The notes: generated by a model not told the origin, from the letters alone. 7,447 bases of DNA from an uncultured Kouleothrix sp. (GCA_937858455.1 CALLYN010000372.1:1-7447), one strand, 5' to 3'; shown: positions 1 through 5,988, counted from the stretch's first letter. Translations and numbers: made by a program.

Positions 1-713
1 TGCCGGCGGTGCTGGCGTACCGGGAGCCCGGGCCAGCCACCGGCCACCCGCCAGCGGCCGACCAGGAAGGTGCGGTTTCGCCGTTCGCCAGCGGCTTCAT
101 CCTGCTGGAGTGGCTCGAGGCCCCGGCGGCGGCCAGTCGCGCCCGCGCCGGCGAGCTGCTGGGCGTGGGGCTAGCCGCGCTGCACCGCGCCACCGCGCCG
201 GCCTACGGGCTCGGCCACGACAACTACATCGGGGCCACGCCGCAGCCGAACGGCTGGGAGGCCAGCTGGCTGGCGTTCTTCCGCGATCGGCGGCTGGGCT
301 TCCAGGCCGAGCTAGCCGCGCGCAACGGCCTTCTGCCGCCCGCGCGTGCGCGCCGGGTCGAGCGGCTGCTGGGCCGGCTCGGCGAGTGGATCGACGATGC
401 CGTGGTGCGGCCGGCGCTGCTGCATGGCGACCTGTGGGGCGGCAATTTCATCGTCGGGCCGGGCGGCGCGCCCGCGCTGATCGACCCGGCGGCCTACTAC
501 GGCGACCGCGAGGCCGACCTGGCGATGACGCGGCTGTTCGGCGGGTTCCCGCCCGCATTCTACGCCGCCTACGGCGCCGCCTGGCCGCTGCCCCCCGGCT
601 GGCAGGAGCGCGCCGACCTCTACAACCTCTACCACCTGCTCAACCACCTGAACCTGTTCGGCGCGAGCTACGGCGCCGAGGTCGACGCGACGCTGGCGCG
701 CTACGCGGGCTAG
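1..713 (+). CDS. Fructosamine/ketosamine-3-kinase family protein, 5'-truncated by the window edge
   Basis: The family phosphorylates the C-3 hydroxyl of sugar amines attached to lysine (fructosamine or ribulosamine), which destabilises the adduct and deglycates cytosolic proteins. The reading frame is already open at base 3, and about 237 residues are visible. The family is usually about 290 residues, so roughly the first 50-60 are missing; the GTG at base 9 is not the true start. Visible family blocks, in order: FILLEWLE; an LGVGLAALHR-like helix; YGLGHDNYIG; PQPNGW followed by SW..FFRDRRL; the catalytic loop LLHGDLWGGN (Asp codon at 429-431); the metal-binding IDPAAYYGDREADLAM (Asp codon at 483-485); and the C-terminal LYNLYHLLNHLNLFG. 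The 3' end is complete, with TAG at 711-713 overlapping the stop of the convergent transposase gene. Family assignment is very secure. Whether the substrate is fructosamine, ribulosamine or a small amine cannot be read from sequence. Confidence 0.95.
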   Translation, partial: PAVLAYREPGPATGHPPAADQEGAVSPFASGFILLEWLEAPAAASRARAGELLGVGLAALHRATAPAYGLGHDNYIGATPQPNGWEASWLAFFRDRRLGFQAELAARNGLLPPARARRVERLLGRLGEWIDDAVVRPALLHGDLWGGNFIVGPGGAPALIDPAAYYGDREADLAMTRLFGGFPPAFYAAYGAAWPLPPGWQERADLYNLYHLLNHLNLFGASYGAEVDATLARYAG

Positions 714-1198
714 GCGCCGGCCCAGCGCGCGGGGTTGGCCACGATATAGCTGCGGATACGGTTCAGAGCGGCTTCATCGCGCACAACATGCTCGTAATAG
801 TTTCGCTGCCACAGGCGCCGGCCGAAAGGTGGCCAGCTGTGCTGCCGAACACCGCAGATATAGGCATTTGTCGACAGCGACTTGAACGCGCCGACAGCAT
901 CGCCAAGGTGCACATCCCCTGCGCGCGGTTCCAGGATCACGACAATGCCGTGCATGTGGTCGGGCATCACGACAAACGCGTCGAGGCGGAGGGTGGGAAA
1001 GCGCGCTGGCAGCGCCAGCCACTCGGCTTGAACCATGACGCCCGCGTCGTTCAGCGCGATGCCGCCGCGATCGGCTGCGCCGAACAGGCAGGCCCGCCCC
1101 TGGACACAGATTGTGACGAAGTAGGCGCCTGGGGCGGTGTAGTCGTACCCCTTCAGGCGGATCGAGCGCCGGTGATGGCGATGAGGGTCGTAGGGCAA
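710..1198 (-). CDS. REP-associated tyrosine transposase (RAYT, IS200-like Y1 HUH domain)
   Basis: This is a 162-residue single-domain Y1 transposase. Such enzymes nick single-stranded hairpin DNA through a covalent phosphotyrosine and are thought to move or maintain REP elements. Visible marks: an N-terminal RRSIRLKGYDYTAPGAYFVT block typical of RAYTs; the HUH metal motif MPDHMHGIV (His81, His83); GAFKSLSTNAY at 103-113; and the tyrosine helix LWQRNYYEHVVRDE, in which Tyr134 or Tyr135 is the likely nucleophile. The C-terminus IRSYIVANPARW is also typical. Length is normal and no frameshift is seen. The start is TTG at 1198, chosen because GGAGG (complement of 1207-1211) lies 8 nt upstream and an in-frame stop lies at 1223-1225. 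A hairpin array begins 64 bp upstream of the start. The TAG stop (710-712) overlaps the kinase stop. The gene appears intact; a domesticated host role rather than active mobility is possible. Confidence 0.93.
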   Translation of the reverse strand: MPYDPHRHHRRSIRLKGYDYTAPGAYFVTICVQGRACLFGAADRGGIALNDAGVMVQAEWLALPARFPTLRLDAFVVMPDHMHGIVVILEPRAGDVHLGDAVGAFKSLSTNAYICGVRQHSWPPFGRRLWQRNYYEHVVRDEAALNRIRSYIVANPARWAGA

Positions 1199-1261
1199 TG
1201 CAGCATCCTCCGTTGCGGTGGTTCACCCGCTGAACCGCAGGCGCATGCGTGCGGATACGGA

Positions 1262-1560
1262 CCGTCGGGGCGCCTCTTGTGGGCGCCCGCGGGGGATGCG
1301 CTACAGGCCGTCGGGGCGCCTCTTGTGGGCGCCCGCGGGGGATGCGCTACAGGCCGTCGGGGCACCCCTTGTGGGTGCCCGGGGCATATGTCCGGCCGCA
1401 TCGCTACAGACCGTCGGGGCGCCCCTTGTGGGCGCCTGGGGGATATGTCCGGCCGCGTCGCTACGGGGGCCGTCGGGGCGCCCCTTGTGGGCGCCCACGG
1501 GGGATGCGCTACGGGCCGTCGGGGCGCCCCTTGTGGGCGCCCCGCCCCTTGTGGGTGCCC
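1262..1560 (+). repeat. Tandem array of six REP-like hairpin units plus a truncated seventh
   Basis: Units begin with CCGTCGGGG at 1262, 1308, 1354, 1411, 1470 and 1516, all in the same orientation. Each holds a 21-nt hairpin: an 8-nt arm, the invariant loop CTTGT, and an 8-nt arm. Hairpins lie at 1268-1288, 1314-1334, 1360-1380, 1417-1437, 1476-1496 and 1522-1542. The consensus arm is GGGCGCCC. The third unit has arms GGGCACCC and GGGTGCCC, a fully compensatory A:T replacement. Units 1, 2 and 4 each have one C-to-T change that leaves a G.T pair on this strand. A truncated copy follows at 1544-1560. Units 1, 2 and 5 are 46 bp long; units 3 and 4 are 57 and 59 bp. All complete linkers contain CGCTAC. 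The tetranucleotide GTCG directly abuts the 5' side of every complete hairpin, as expected of REP elements. The array lies between the RAYT start and the 3' end of the HMG-CoA reductase gene. Confidence 0.9.
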
Positions 1561-1568
1561 AGCGCGCC

Positions 1569-3122
1569 CTACTTCTCGCGGTTGCGGCCGTACTGCTCGT
1601 GGCTCGATACCCAGTCCGACGACGAGATCGCCGAGGCCAGCGAGATCTCGCCGGCCAGCGCCACGGCGGCGACGATCTCGGCGAACTTGTGCACCTTGCC
1701 GCGCCCGACGCAGCCGAGCAGCTCAAGGCACTCGCGCTGGGTCGGCAGGGCCGTGCCGCCGCCAAACGTCGCGACGATCAGCGAGGGGATCGTCAGCGAG
1801 AGGTACAGGTCCTTCTCGGGTGTCAGCTCGGTGTACAGCACGCCCGCCGACGACTCGGACACATTCGCCACGTCCTGGCCGGTGGCAATGAACATCGCGG
1901 TGATCGCGTTGGCCGAGTGCAGGCCGTTGTTGTTCGCCCCCGAGAGAAACGCGCCCACGTTCGCCACGCCCCAGTGGTACGCCAGGTTCTCGGGCTCGAC
2001 GCGCATATTTTCCACCAGCACATTGCGCTTCAGCACCGCCTCGGCCGTCACGCGCTTGCCGCGCGTGCGCATGATGTTCACCTGCGAGGCTTTCTTGTCG
2101 GTGGCGAAGTTCGACTCGAGGTAGAAGTGCTTCACCGGGCCCTCGTAGTGGTCGAGCACCCAGCTGCACGCGGCGAACGTGGCGCGGCCGACCATGTTCT
2201 GGCCTGCGGCGTCGCCGGTGCTGTAGTTGAAGCGCAGAAACACAAACTTATTCGCCAGGTACGGGTCGATGTGCTGCAGCTTCGCCACGCTCGAGGTCGC
2301 CTCGGCCTCCTCGCGGATCTTGTCGATATGCTCGTTGACCCAGCTCAAGAAATCGCGTCCGGCGCGCGCGTCTTCGAATACGAACACCGGCGCGCGCTGC
2401 ATCGCGTCGGCCACCACGGTCACCTTCACGCCGCCCGACAGGTTCACCACCTTGATGCCGCGGTTGTACGACGCCACCAGCGTGCCCTCGGTGGTGGCCA
2501 GCGGGATGAGGAAATCGCCCTGCGCGTGCTCGCCATTGATGGTGATCGGCCCGGCGAAGCCCAGCGGCACCTGCGCCACTCCGGTGAAGTGCTCGATGTT
2601 GCCCTTGGTGACGTGCGGGTCGAACGAGTATTTGGTCAGGTGGTCGAGCTTGGCGCCGGTGAACTCTTCGACAAAGTGCTGGCGCTGCTTGATGATCGCG
2701 TCGGTGTAGTCGTCGGCGCCGTCGCGCGGGATGCGCACCAGGTGCTCGGTGCTCTCGGAGATCGCGTCTTCGACCTCGAACTTCAGCGCGCCGAACGGCT
2801 TGCTCTTGAAGGCGATGCCGATCTTGTGCTTGCCCAGCTCGAGCGCCGGGATGCCCACGCGCACCATCAGCGTCTTGCGCAGCGGGAACTGCACCGGGCC
2901 GCCCGCCGCGACCTGCGCCGGCGTCAGCACCGTGCCATCCCCCAGGTCGATCCGGATGCTGTCGCGCGGCACCACCTTGCCGTCGATACTGATCGCCTGC
3001 AGCTCGGTGACCTCGGCGTCGCTCAGGCGGTTCTTGATCGCGAACTGCACCCCCTGGTCGACGTTCTGCAGGCTGCCGAAGGTATACAGCTGCTTGAGCA
3101 GCATACTGGGTATGAACGACAT
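1569..3122 (-). CDS. hmgA: Hydroxymethylglutaryl-CoA reductase, class I-like, with extra soluble N-terminal domain
   Basis: The enzyme reduces HMG-CoA to mevalonate with two NAD(P)H, the committed step of mevalonate-pathway isoprenoid synthesis. The protein has 517 residues. The catalytic region spans about 140-517 and shows all four catalytic residues: Glu212 in ATTEGT, Lys343 in ATDKK, Asp417 in GQDVANV, and His508 in SSHEQYGRN. Class I-like substrate and cofactor blocks include FAGPITING, NYSTGDAAGQNM and TFGGGTALPTQ. No transmembrane helices are visible. Instead, residues 1 to about 120 form a polar, probably beta-rich domain. The start is ATG at 3122, with GGAGG (complement of 3130-3134) 7 nt upstream. 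An upstream in-frame ATG at 3158 would add 12 unrelated residues before that ribosome site and was rejected. The gene is transcribed alone from a strong promoter in the intergenic region. Its stop lies 8 bp from the hairpin array. The gene symbol follows common usage for class I enzymes. Confidence 0.96.
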   Translation of the reverse strand: MSFIPSMLLKQLYTFGSLQNVDQGVQFAIKNRLSDAEVTELQAISIDGKVVPRDSIRIDLGDGTVLTPAQVAAGGPVQFPLRKTLMVRVGIPALELGKHKIGIAFKSKPFGALKFEVEDAISESTEHLVRIPRDGADDYTDAIIKQRQHFVEEFTGAKLDHLTKYSFDPHVTKGNIEHFTGVAQVPLGFAGPITINGEHAQGDFLIPLATTEGTLVASYNRGIKVVNLSGGVKVTVVADAMQRAPVFVFEDARAGRDFLSWVNEHIDKIREEAEATSSVAKLQHIDPYLANKFVFLRFNYSTGDAAGQNMVGRATFAACSWVLDHYEGPVKHFYLESNFATDKKASQVNIMRTRGKRVTAEAVLKRNVLVENMRVEPENLAYHWGVANVGAFLSGANNNGLHSANAITAMFIATGQDVANVSESSAGVLYTELTPEKDLYLSLTIPSLIVATFGGGTALPTQRECLELLGCVGRGKVHKFAEIVAAVALAGEISLASAISSSDWVSSHEQYGRNREK

Positions 3123-3175
3123 ACGCGATCCTCCACGATACGCTTTGCGGCTCCACATTGATGCGAGGATGCTCT

Positions 3176-3203
3176 ATTATCGCGGATGCCGTGCTTCTGT
3201 CAA
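3176..3203 (-). promoter_or_regulatory. Sigma70-type promoter of the HMG-CoA reductase gene
   Basis: On the minus strand a perfect -35 TTGACA (complement of 3198-3203) is followed, after a 16-nt spacer, by GATAAT (complement of 3176-3181), which matches the -10 consensus at 5 of 6 positions. The predicted start of transcription near 3169 gives a leader of about 47 nt carrying the GGAGG ribosome site. The -35 is only 16 bp from the -35 of the opposite promoter. Confidence 0.75.
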
Positions 3204-3219
3204 CCGGGCTGCGTCGCAC

Positions 3220-3249
3220 TTGACAACTGTACCGTCCAGACGGTATACT
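3220..3249 (+). promoter_or_regulatory. Sigma70-type promoter of the tetR-SMR-yvaD operon
   Basis: TTGACA at 3220-3225 is a perfect -35. TATACT at 3244-3249 matches 5 of 6 positions of the -10 consensus, with an 18-nt spacer. Transcription would begin at about 3256-3257, which is the A of the repressor's ATG at 3257, and no Shine-Dalgarno sequence precedes that ATG. The first gene is therefore probably translated from a leaderless mRNA. Confidence 0.78.
3230..3245. promoter_or_regulatory. Palindromic operator, likely TetR-family autoregulatory site
   Basis: TACCGTC-CA-GACGGTA is a perfect inverted repeat with 7-bp arms and a 2-nt centre. It fills most of the spacer between -35 and -10 and runs two bases into the -10 hexamer. 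A repressor dimer bound here would block RNA polymerase. Position, size and symmetry are typical of operators for TetR-family proteins encoded immediately downstream. No second copy is seen near the opposite HMG-CoA reductase promoter. Binding by this particular protein is inferred. Confidence 0.75.
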
Positions 3250-3256
3250 CTCTGGT

Positions 3257-3793
3257 ATGAAACATACATCGACACGACATGCGATCCTCCAGGCGGCGCG
3301 GCGAGTCGTCCGAGCGGGCGGGGCGGCAACGCTGACGCTCGACGCGGTGGCGCACGAGGCCGGCGTGAGCAAGGGTGGCCTGCTGTACCACTTCCCGAGC
3401 AAAGACAAGCTGATCGCCGGCATGCTCGAGCAGATGCTGGCGAGCTTCGACGACGACGTGCGCGCTGCCGCCGAGGCACCGGGGCAGCCGCCTGGCGCCT
3501 GGGCGCGCGCCTACGCCAGCATCACCTGCGCGCCCGAGTGGCAGTCGCACGATCTCAGCGCCGATCTGCTGGCGGCAGTGTCGACGAACGCCGACCTGCT
3601 CGAGCCAGTGCGCGCGCGCTATGCCGAGTGGCAGCGCCTGCTCGAGTACGACGGCATCGACCCGGCGATTGCCACGCTGGTGCGGCTGGCCGCCGACGGC
3701 CTATGGTTCGCCGATATGTTTGGGCTGGCGCCGCCGAGCGGGCCGCTGCGCGCACAGGTGCTCGAGGCGCTGATCGCACTCACCCAGGAGTAG
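3257..3793 (+). CDS. TetR/AcrR-family transcriptional regulator
   Basis: This 178-residue repressor-type regulator has an N-terminal three-helix DNA-binding domain. The helix-turn-helix lies at about residues 27-46 (LTLDAVAHEAGVSKGGLLYHF), followed by the usual SKDKLI. The C-terminal part is the ligand/dimer domain; the DGLWFADMFGL segment at 147-157 is characteristic of one common TetR C-terminal group. The family normally represses its own gene and a neighbouring exporter until a toxic ligand binds. The SMR pump begins 5 nt after this stop, and the palindrome at 3230-3245 sits in its own promoter. The start at ATG 3257 gives the expected short arm before helix 1; no Shine-Dalgarno is present, consistent with a leaderless message. 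Ligand unknown, though lipophilic cations are plausible given the pump. Confidence 0.93.
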   Translation: MKHTSTRHAILQAARRVVRAGGAATLTLDAVAHEAGVSKGGLLYHFPSKDKLIAGMLEQMLASFDDDVRAAAEAPGQPPGAWARAYASITCAPEWQSHDLSADLLAAVSTNADLLEPVRARYAEWQRLLEYDGIDPAIATLVRLAADGLWFADMFGLAPPSGPLRAQVLEALIALTQE

Positions 3794-3798
3794 CTCTG

Positions 3799-4128
3799 AT
3801 GAACCCATTTATTTTGCTGGTGCTCGCGATCGCCAGCGAGGTGGTCGGCACCACCGCCCTGAAACAATCGGCCGGCTTTACCCGGCTATGGCCAAGCCTG
3901 CTGGTGGTCGCCGGCTACGCCACGTCGTTCTACCTGCTTTCGCTCACGCTCAAGCAGATCCCGATCGGCGTCACCTACGCGATCTGGTCGGGCCTCGGCA
4001 CCGTCGGCATCGTGCTGGTCGGCGCGCTGCTGCTGCGCGAGTCGGTGTCGCCCGCAGCCATGCTCGGCATTGGCCTGATAGTCGCGGGCGTGACGGTGCT
4101 GAATGTGTTCGGCGGCGCGGCGCACTAG
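3799..4128 (+). CDS. Small multidrug resistance (SMR) efflux protein, EmrE-like
   Basis: This 109-residue inner-membrane protein has four transmembrane helices and would act as an antiparallel homodimer exchanging protons for lipophilic or aromatic cations. It aligns with EmrE without any change in numbering. Glu14, the proton/substrate-coupling residue, is in ASEVVGTTALK. Tyr40, Tyr60 and Trp63 (YAIWSGLG) of the binding pocket are present, as are Gly90 and Gly97 of the helix-4 dimer interface. The FTRLWPS loop is also shared. These residues favour the drug-exporting (Qac-type) branch over the guanidinium (Gdx) branch. GGAG at 3787-3790, inside the end of the regulator gene, lies 8 nt before the ATG, so the two genes are co-transcribed and closely coupled. 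A single SMR gene is present, which suggests a homodimer rather than a paired heterodimer. Confidence 0.95.
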   Translation: MNPFILLVLAIASEVVGTTALKQSAGFTRLWPSLLVVAGYATSFYLLSLTLKQIPIGVTYAIWSGLGTVGIVLVGALLLRESVSPAAMLGIGLIVAGVTVLNVFGGAAH

Positions 4129-4155
4129 CGCTGGCCCAGTGGGGAAAAGCAAACA

Positions 4156-4569
4156 ATGCGACGACTCAAGCCATTCTTTCTGGTCACCGACATCGGCTTT
4201 ATCGCCTACTGGCTGATCACGCTGCTGGCGCTGATCCCCGAGGCCTACCTGTTCAAGGACTACCACGAGCCGCTGCTGGTGGCCTGGAACTGGTCGTTTC
4301 TGCCGCTCGACCTGCTGATCTCGGCCACGGGCCTGGCGAGCCTGCTGCTGCACCGGCGCGGCGACGCGCGCTGGCGCGGCCTGGCGATCACCTCGCTGGC
4401 GCTGACGCTCTGCTCGGGGCTGCAGGCGCTGGCCTTCTGGGGGCTGCGCGCCGATTTCGACCTGGCGTGGTGGCTGGCGAATGGCTACCTGCTGGTGTAC
4501 CCGCTGTTCTTTCTGCCCGGCCTGATCGCCGGCAGGGAGGCCGGCGGCGCGGCCCTGACTGCGCGCTAG
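4156..4569 (+). CDS. YvaD/DUF5360-like four-helix membrane protein
   Basis: This is a 137-residue integral membrane protein of unknown function. Four hydrophobic helices are visible at about residues 7-28, 43-65, 75-96 and 104-126. Between helices 1 and 2 is a polar LFKDYHEPLL loop, and a basic HRRGDARWR loop lies between helices 2 and 3. The layout and the start (FFLVTDIGFIAYWLITLLALIP) resemble Bacillus subtilis YvaD (DUF5360), which lies beside an SMR pump gene (yvaE) and a TetR gene (yvaF). The same trio occurs here. It starts 27 nt after the SMR stop with only a weak purine stretch (4140-4149) as ribosome site, and is probably the last gene of the operon. A role in assisting or modulating the pump is inferred from neighbourhood only. 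Confidence 0.8.
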   Translation: MRRLKPFFLVTDIGFIAYWLITLLALIPEAYLFKDYHEPLLVAWNWSFLPLDLLISATGLASLLLHRRGDARWRGLAITSLALTLCSGLQALAFWGLRADFDLAWWLANGYLLVYPLFFLPGLIAGREAGGAALTAR

Positions 4570-4584
4570 CCGCGTTGGGCGCGG
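4570..4584. terminator. Small hairpin filling the gap between two convergent genes
   Basis: The 15-nt gap between the yvaD-like stop and the ATP-grasp stop is exactly an inverted repeat: CCGCG, loop TTGGG, CGCGG. It could act as a bidirectional transcription block, but neither side has a U-tract and the stem is only 5 bp. Treat as a weak candidate. Confidence 0.3.
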
Positions 4585-5988
4585 TCAGCCCGCGATCGGC
4601 TCGACCACGTAGGTCGGCGGGGCCGCGCCGCCGCCGGCCGACACATTCAGCAGCGCGGTGGCGGCGATGCGCGTCAGGCAGCCGACGGCATGCACGTCGG
4701 GGCTGTGCGGCAGCCCATACACACACGGGTCGCTGTCGACATAGCGCTGCGTGACGCGCAGGCCCTCGTCGGGCGCCCAGGTGGGGTACAGCTCAGCCGG
4801 CACCGGCACGCGCTCCTGGATCACGAACGGCGCGGCCTGGGCCGCCGCCAGCGCGCGATCCCAGCTGGCCTGGTCGGTCTCCCAGCCCAGCAGCACACCC
4901 TGGCCGCCGTAGTCGTCGTTGGGCTTCAGCACCAGCCGCTCGCGGTTGCGCTGCGCGAACGTCAGCAGCGGCACCTGCTGCCCATCGTAGCGCGTCACGC
5001 CGCCACGCACCTGGCGCGTCCAGGGCACGTGCCGCGCCACCGCGGCGCGCTCGTCGGCGTCGAGCAGCCCGGCCGCCGGGCCATCCTCATCCGACAGCAG
5101 CGCCATGATCATTTTGGTATGCGCCGGCTTGGTGCGAAATGGGTTCACCACGCATACCGCGCGATCGGCGTAGGCGCGCACCAGCGGGTGGCTCAGGTCG
5201 TAGCGCGCCAGAAACTCGTGCTGCAGCACGCGCCGGTACACCAGGTCGATCGGCGTAGGCGCGCCGCCCGGCGGAGTGGCATACAGCCGCTTGCCGTCGT
5301 ACGAGAGCCAGCCGGGGTCGGCCACGACGGTGGCGATGCCATCGGCGCGAAAGCGCGCGGCGATATGCTCGAACTCGGGCCAGGTCACCGCTTCGGCGTA
5401 GTCGACAATCGCGACGGCGGGGGTGCCGGCGCCGCCCCAGGCCTGGTAGGTGCTCAGCAGCATGCGCTGGAGCCCCTGGCGGTGCGGCAGCGGCGCGGCG
5501 CGGTAGGTGTTGCGAAACTCGGCCATGATCGGCAGCTGGTCGAACACCTCGACCATCGCCTCGTCGTAGCCGATGCCTGCGGGCGACTCGAGGTTCGACT
5601 CGACATACCAGCACGCGCTGGCATCCGCCGCGAGAAAGCCGTCGAGCCGGCCAAACGCCGACGCGCCGGGGTAGCCGGGGTCGATCGCTAGCAGCGCGCG
5701 CTCGGCCTCGCTTAGCGCGTAGGGTTCCAGCAGCTTTGGCTCGCCGAGCGCGGCGGCGGCGACTTTGCGGATGGCGCGGCCCACCGCAGCGGCCGACTGC
5801 TCGAGCAGCGCGAGCTGCGCCGGCGTGATCAGGCGCGGCCGCAGCACCGAGCAGATCAGCCGCTCGCGCGGCTTGCCGACCAGCAGATCGCGCTCGCGGA
5901 TCAGCGCGTCGAGCCGCGCAAACGTCTCGCGCGCGCCGTCTTCGTCGAGCAGGCTGTGGTAGTGGTTGATCGCGTCGTCGAGTTGCAT
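4585..5988 (-). CDS. Circularly permuted ATP-grasp / glutathionylspermidine synthase-like protein of unknown substrate
   Basis: The protein has 467 residues, no signal peptide and no membrane helices, so is probably cytosolic. Recognisable blocks: WYVESNLESPAGIGYDE (128-143); the IDLVYRRVLQHEFL segment (247-260); VVNPFRTKPAHTKMI with ALLSDE (280-301); the ATP-binding LVLKPNDDYGGQGV (352-365); and FVIQERV (388-394) near the end of the nucleotide site. This order, with the acceptor region ahead of the ATP-binding strands, matches permuted ATP-grasp proteins, which ligate a carboxylate to an amine or thiol through an acyl phosphate. No ligand-defining neighbour is present. The alpha-E or transglutaminase-like partners common to some relatives are absent from the window. 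The ATG at 5988 is preceded by GGAG with a short 4-nt gap and an extended -10 promoter. Convergent with the efflux operon. Fold assignment is good; the reaction is not known. Confidence 0.8.
   Translation of the reverse strand: MQLDDAINHYHSLLDEDGARETFARLDALIRERDLLVGKPRERLICSVLRPRLITPAQLALLEQSAAAVGRAIRKVAAAALGEPKLLEPYALSEAERALLAIDPGYPGASAFGRLDGFLAADASACWYVESNLESPAGIGYDEAMVEVFDQLPIMAEFRNTYRAAPLPHRQGLQRMLLSTYQAWGGAGTPAVAIVDYAEAVTWPEFEHIAARFRADGIATVVADPGWLSYDGKRLYATPPGGAPTPIDLVYRRVLQHEFLARYDLSHPLVRAYADRAVCVVNPFRTKPAHTKMIMALLSDEDGPAAGLLDADERAAVARHVPWTRQVRGGVTRYDGQQVPLLTFAQRNRERLVLKPNDDYGGQGVLLGWETDQASWDRALAAAQAAPFVIQERVPVPAELYPTWAPDEGLRVTQRYVDSDPCVYGLPHSPDVHAVGCLTRIAATALLNVSAGGGAAPPTYVVEPIAG

Noticed and set aside
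1262..1560. CRISPR array
   Set aside because: The linkers are near-copies of each other rather than unique spacers, the conserved part is a strong hairpin of REP type, and no cas gene is present.
110..1891. Long plus-strand open frame spanning the kinase, transposase and repeat array
   Set aside because: It is antisense to or out of frame with well-supported genes, is arginine/alanine/proline rich, and is held open by GC-rich composition and by translation of the repeats.
3123..3158. Longer start for HMG-CoA reductase at 3158
   Set aside because: The additional 12 residues would be translated across the GGAGG ribosome site at 3130-3134, which is well placed for the ATG at 3122.
1218..3161. 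Plus-strand open frames beginning in the hairpin array and running antisense to HMG-CoA reductase (also 1249-2124)
   Set aside because: The repeated RPSGRPLWAP or VGAPLVGA peptides are just translated REP units, and the rest is the complement of a conserved enzyme. Not a real repeat protein.
2248..3423. Minus-strand open frame of 391 codons over HMG-CoA reductase and the regulator
   Set aside because: It is a frame-shifted shadow of the HMG-CoA reductase gene on the same strand and crosses the divergent promoters; it has no family features.
4690..5691. Plus-strand open frame antisense to the ATP-grasp-like gene
   Set aside because: The opposite strand carries recognisable conserved motifs; this frame is a composition artefact rich in Arg, His and Val with no domain.
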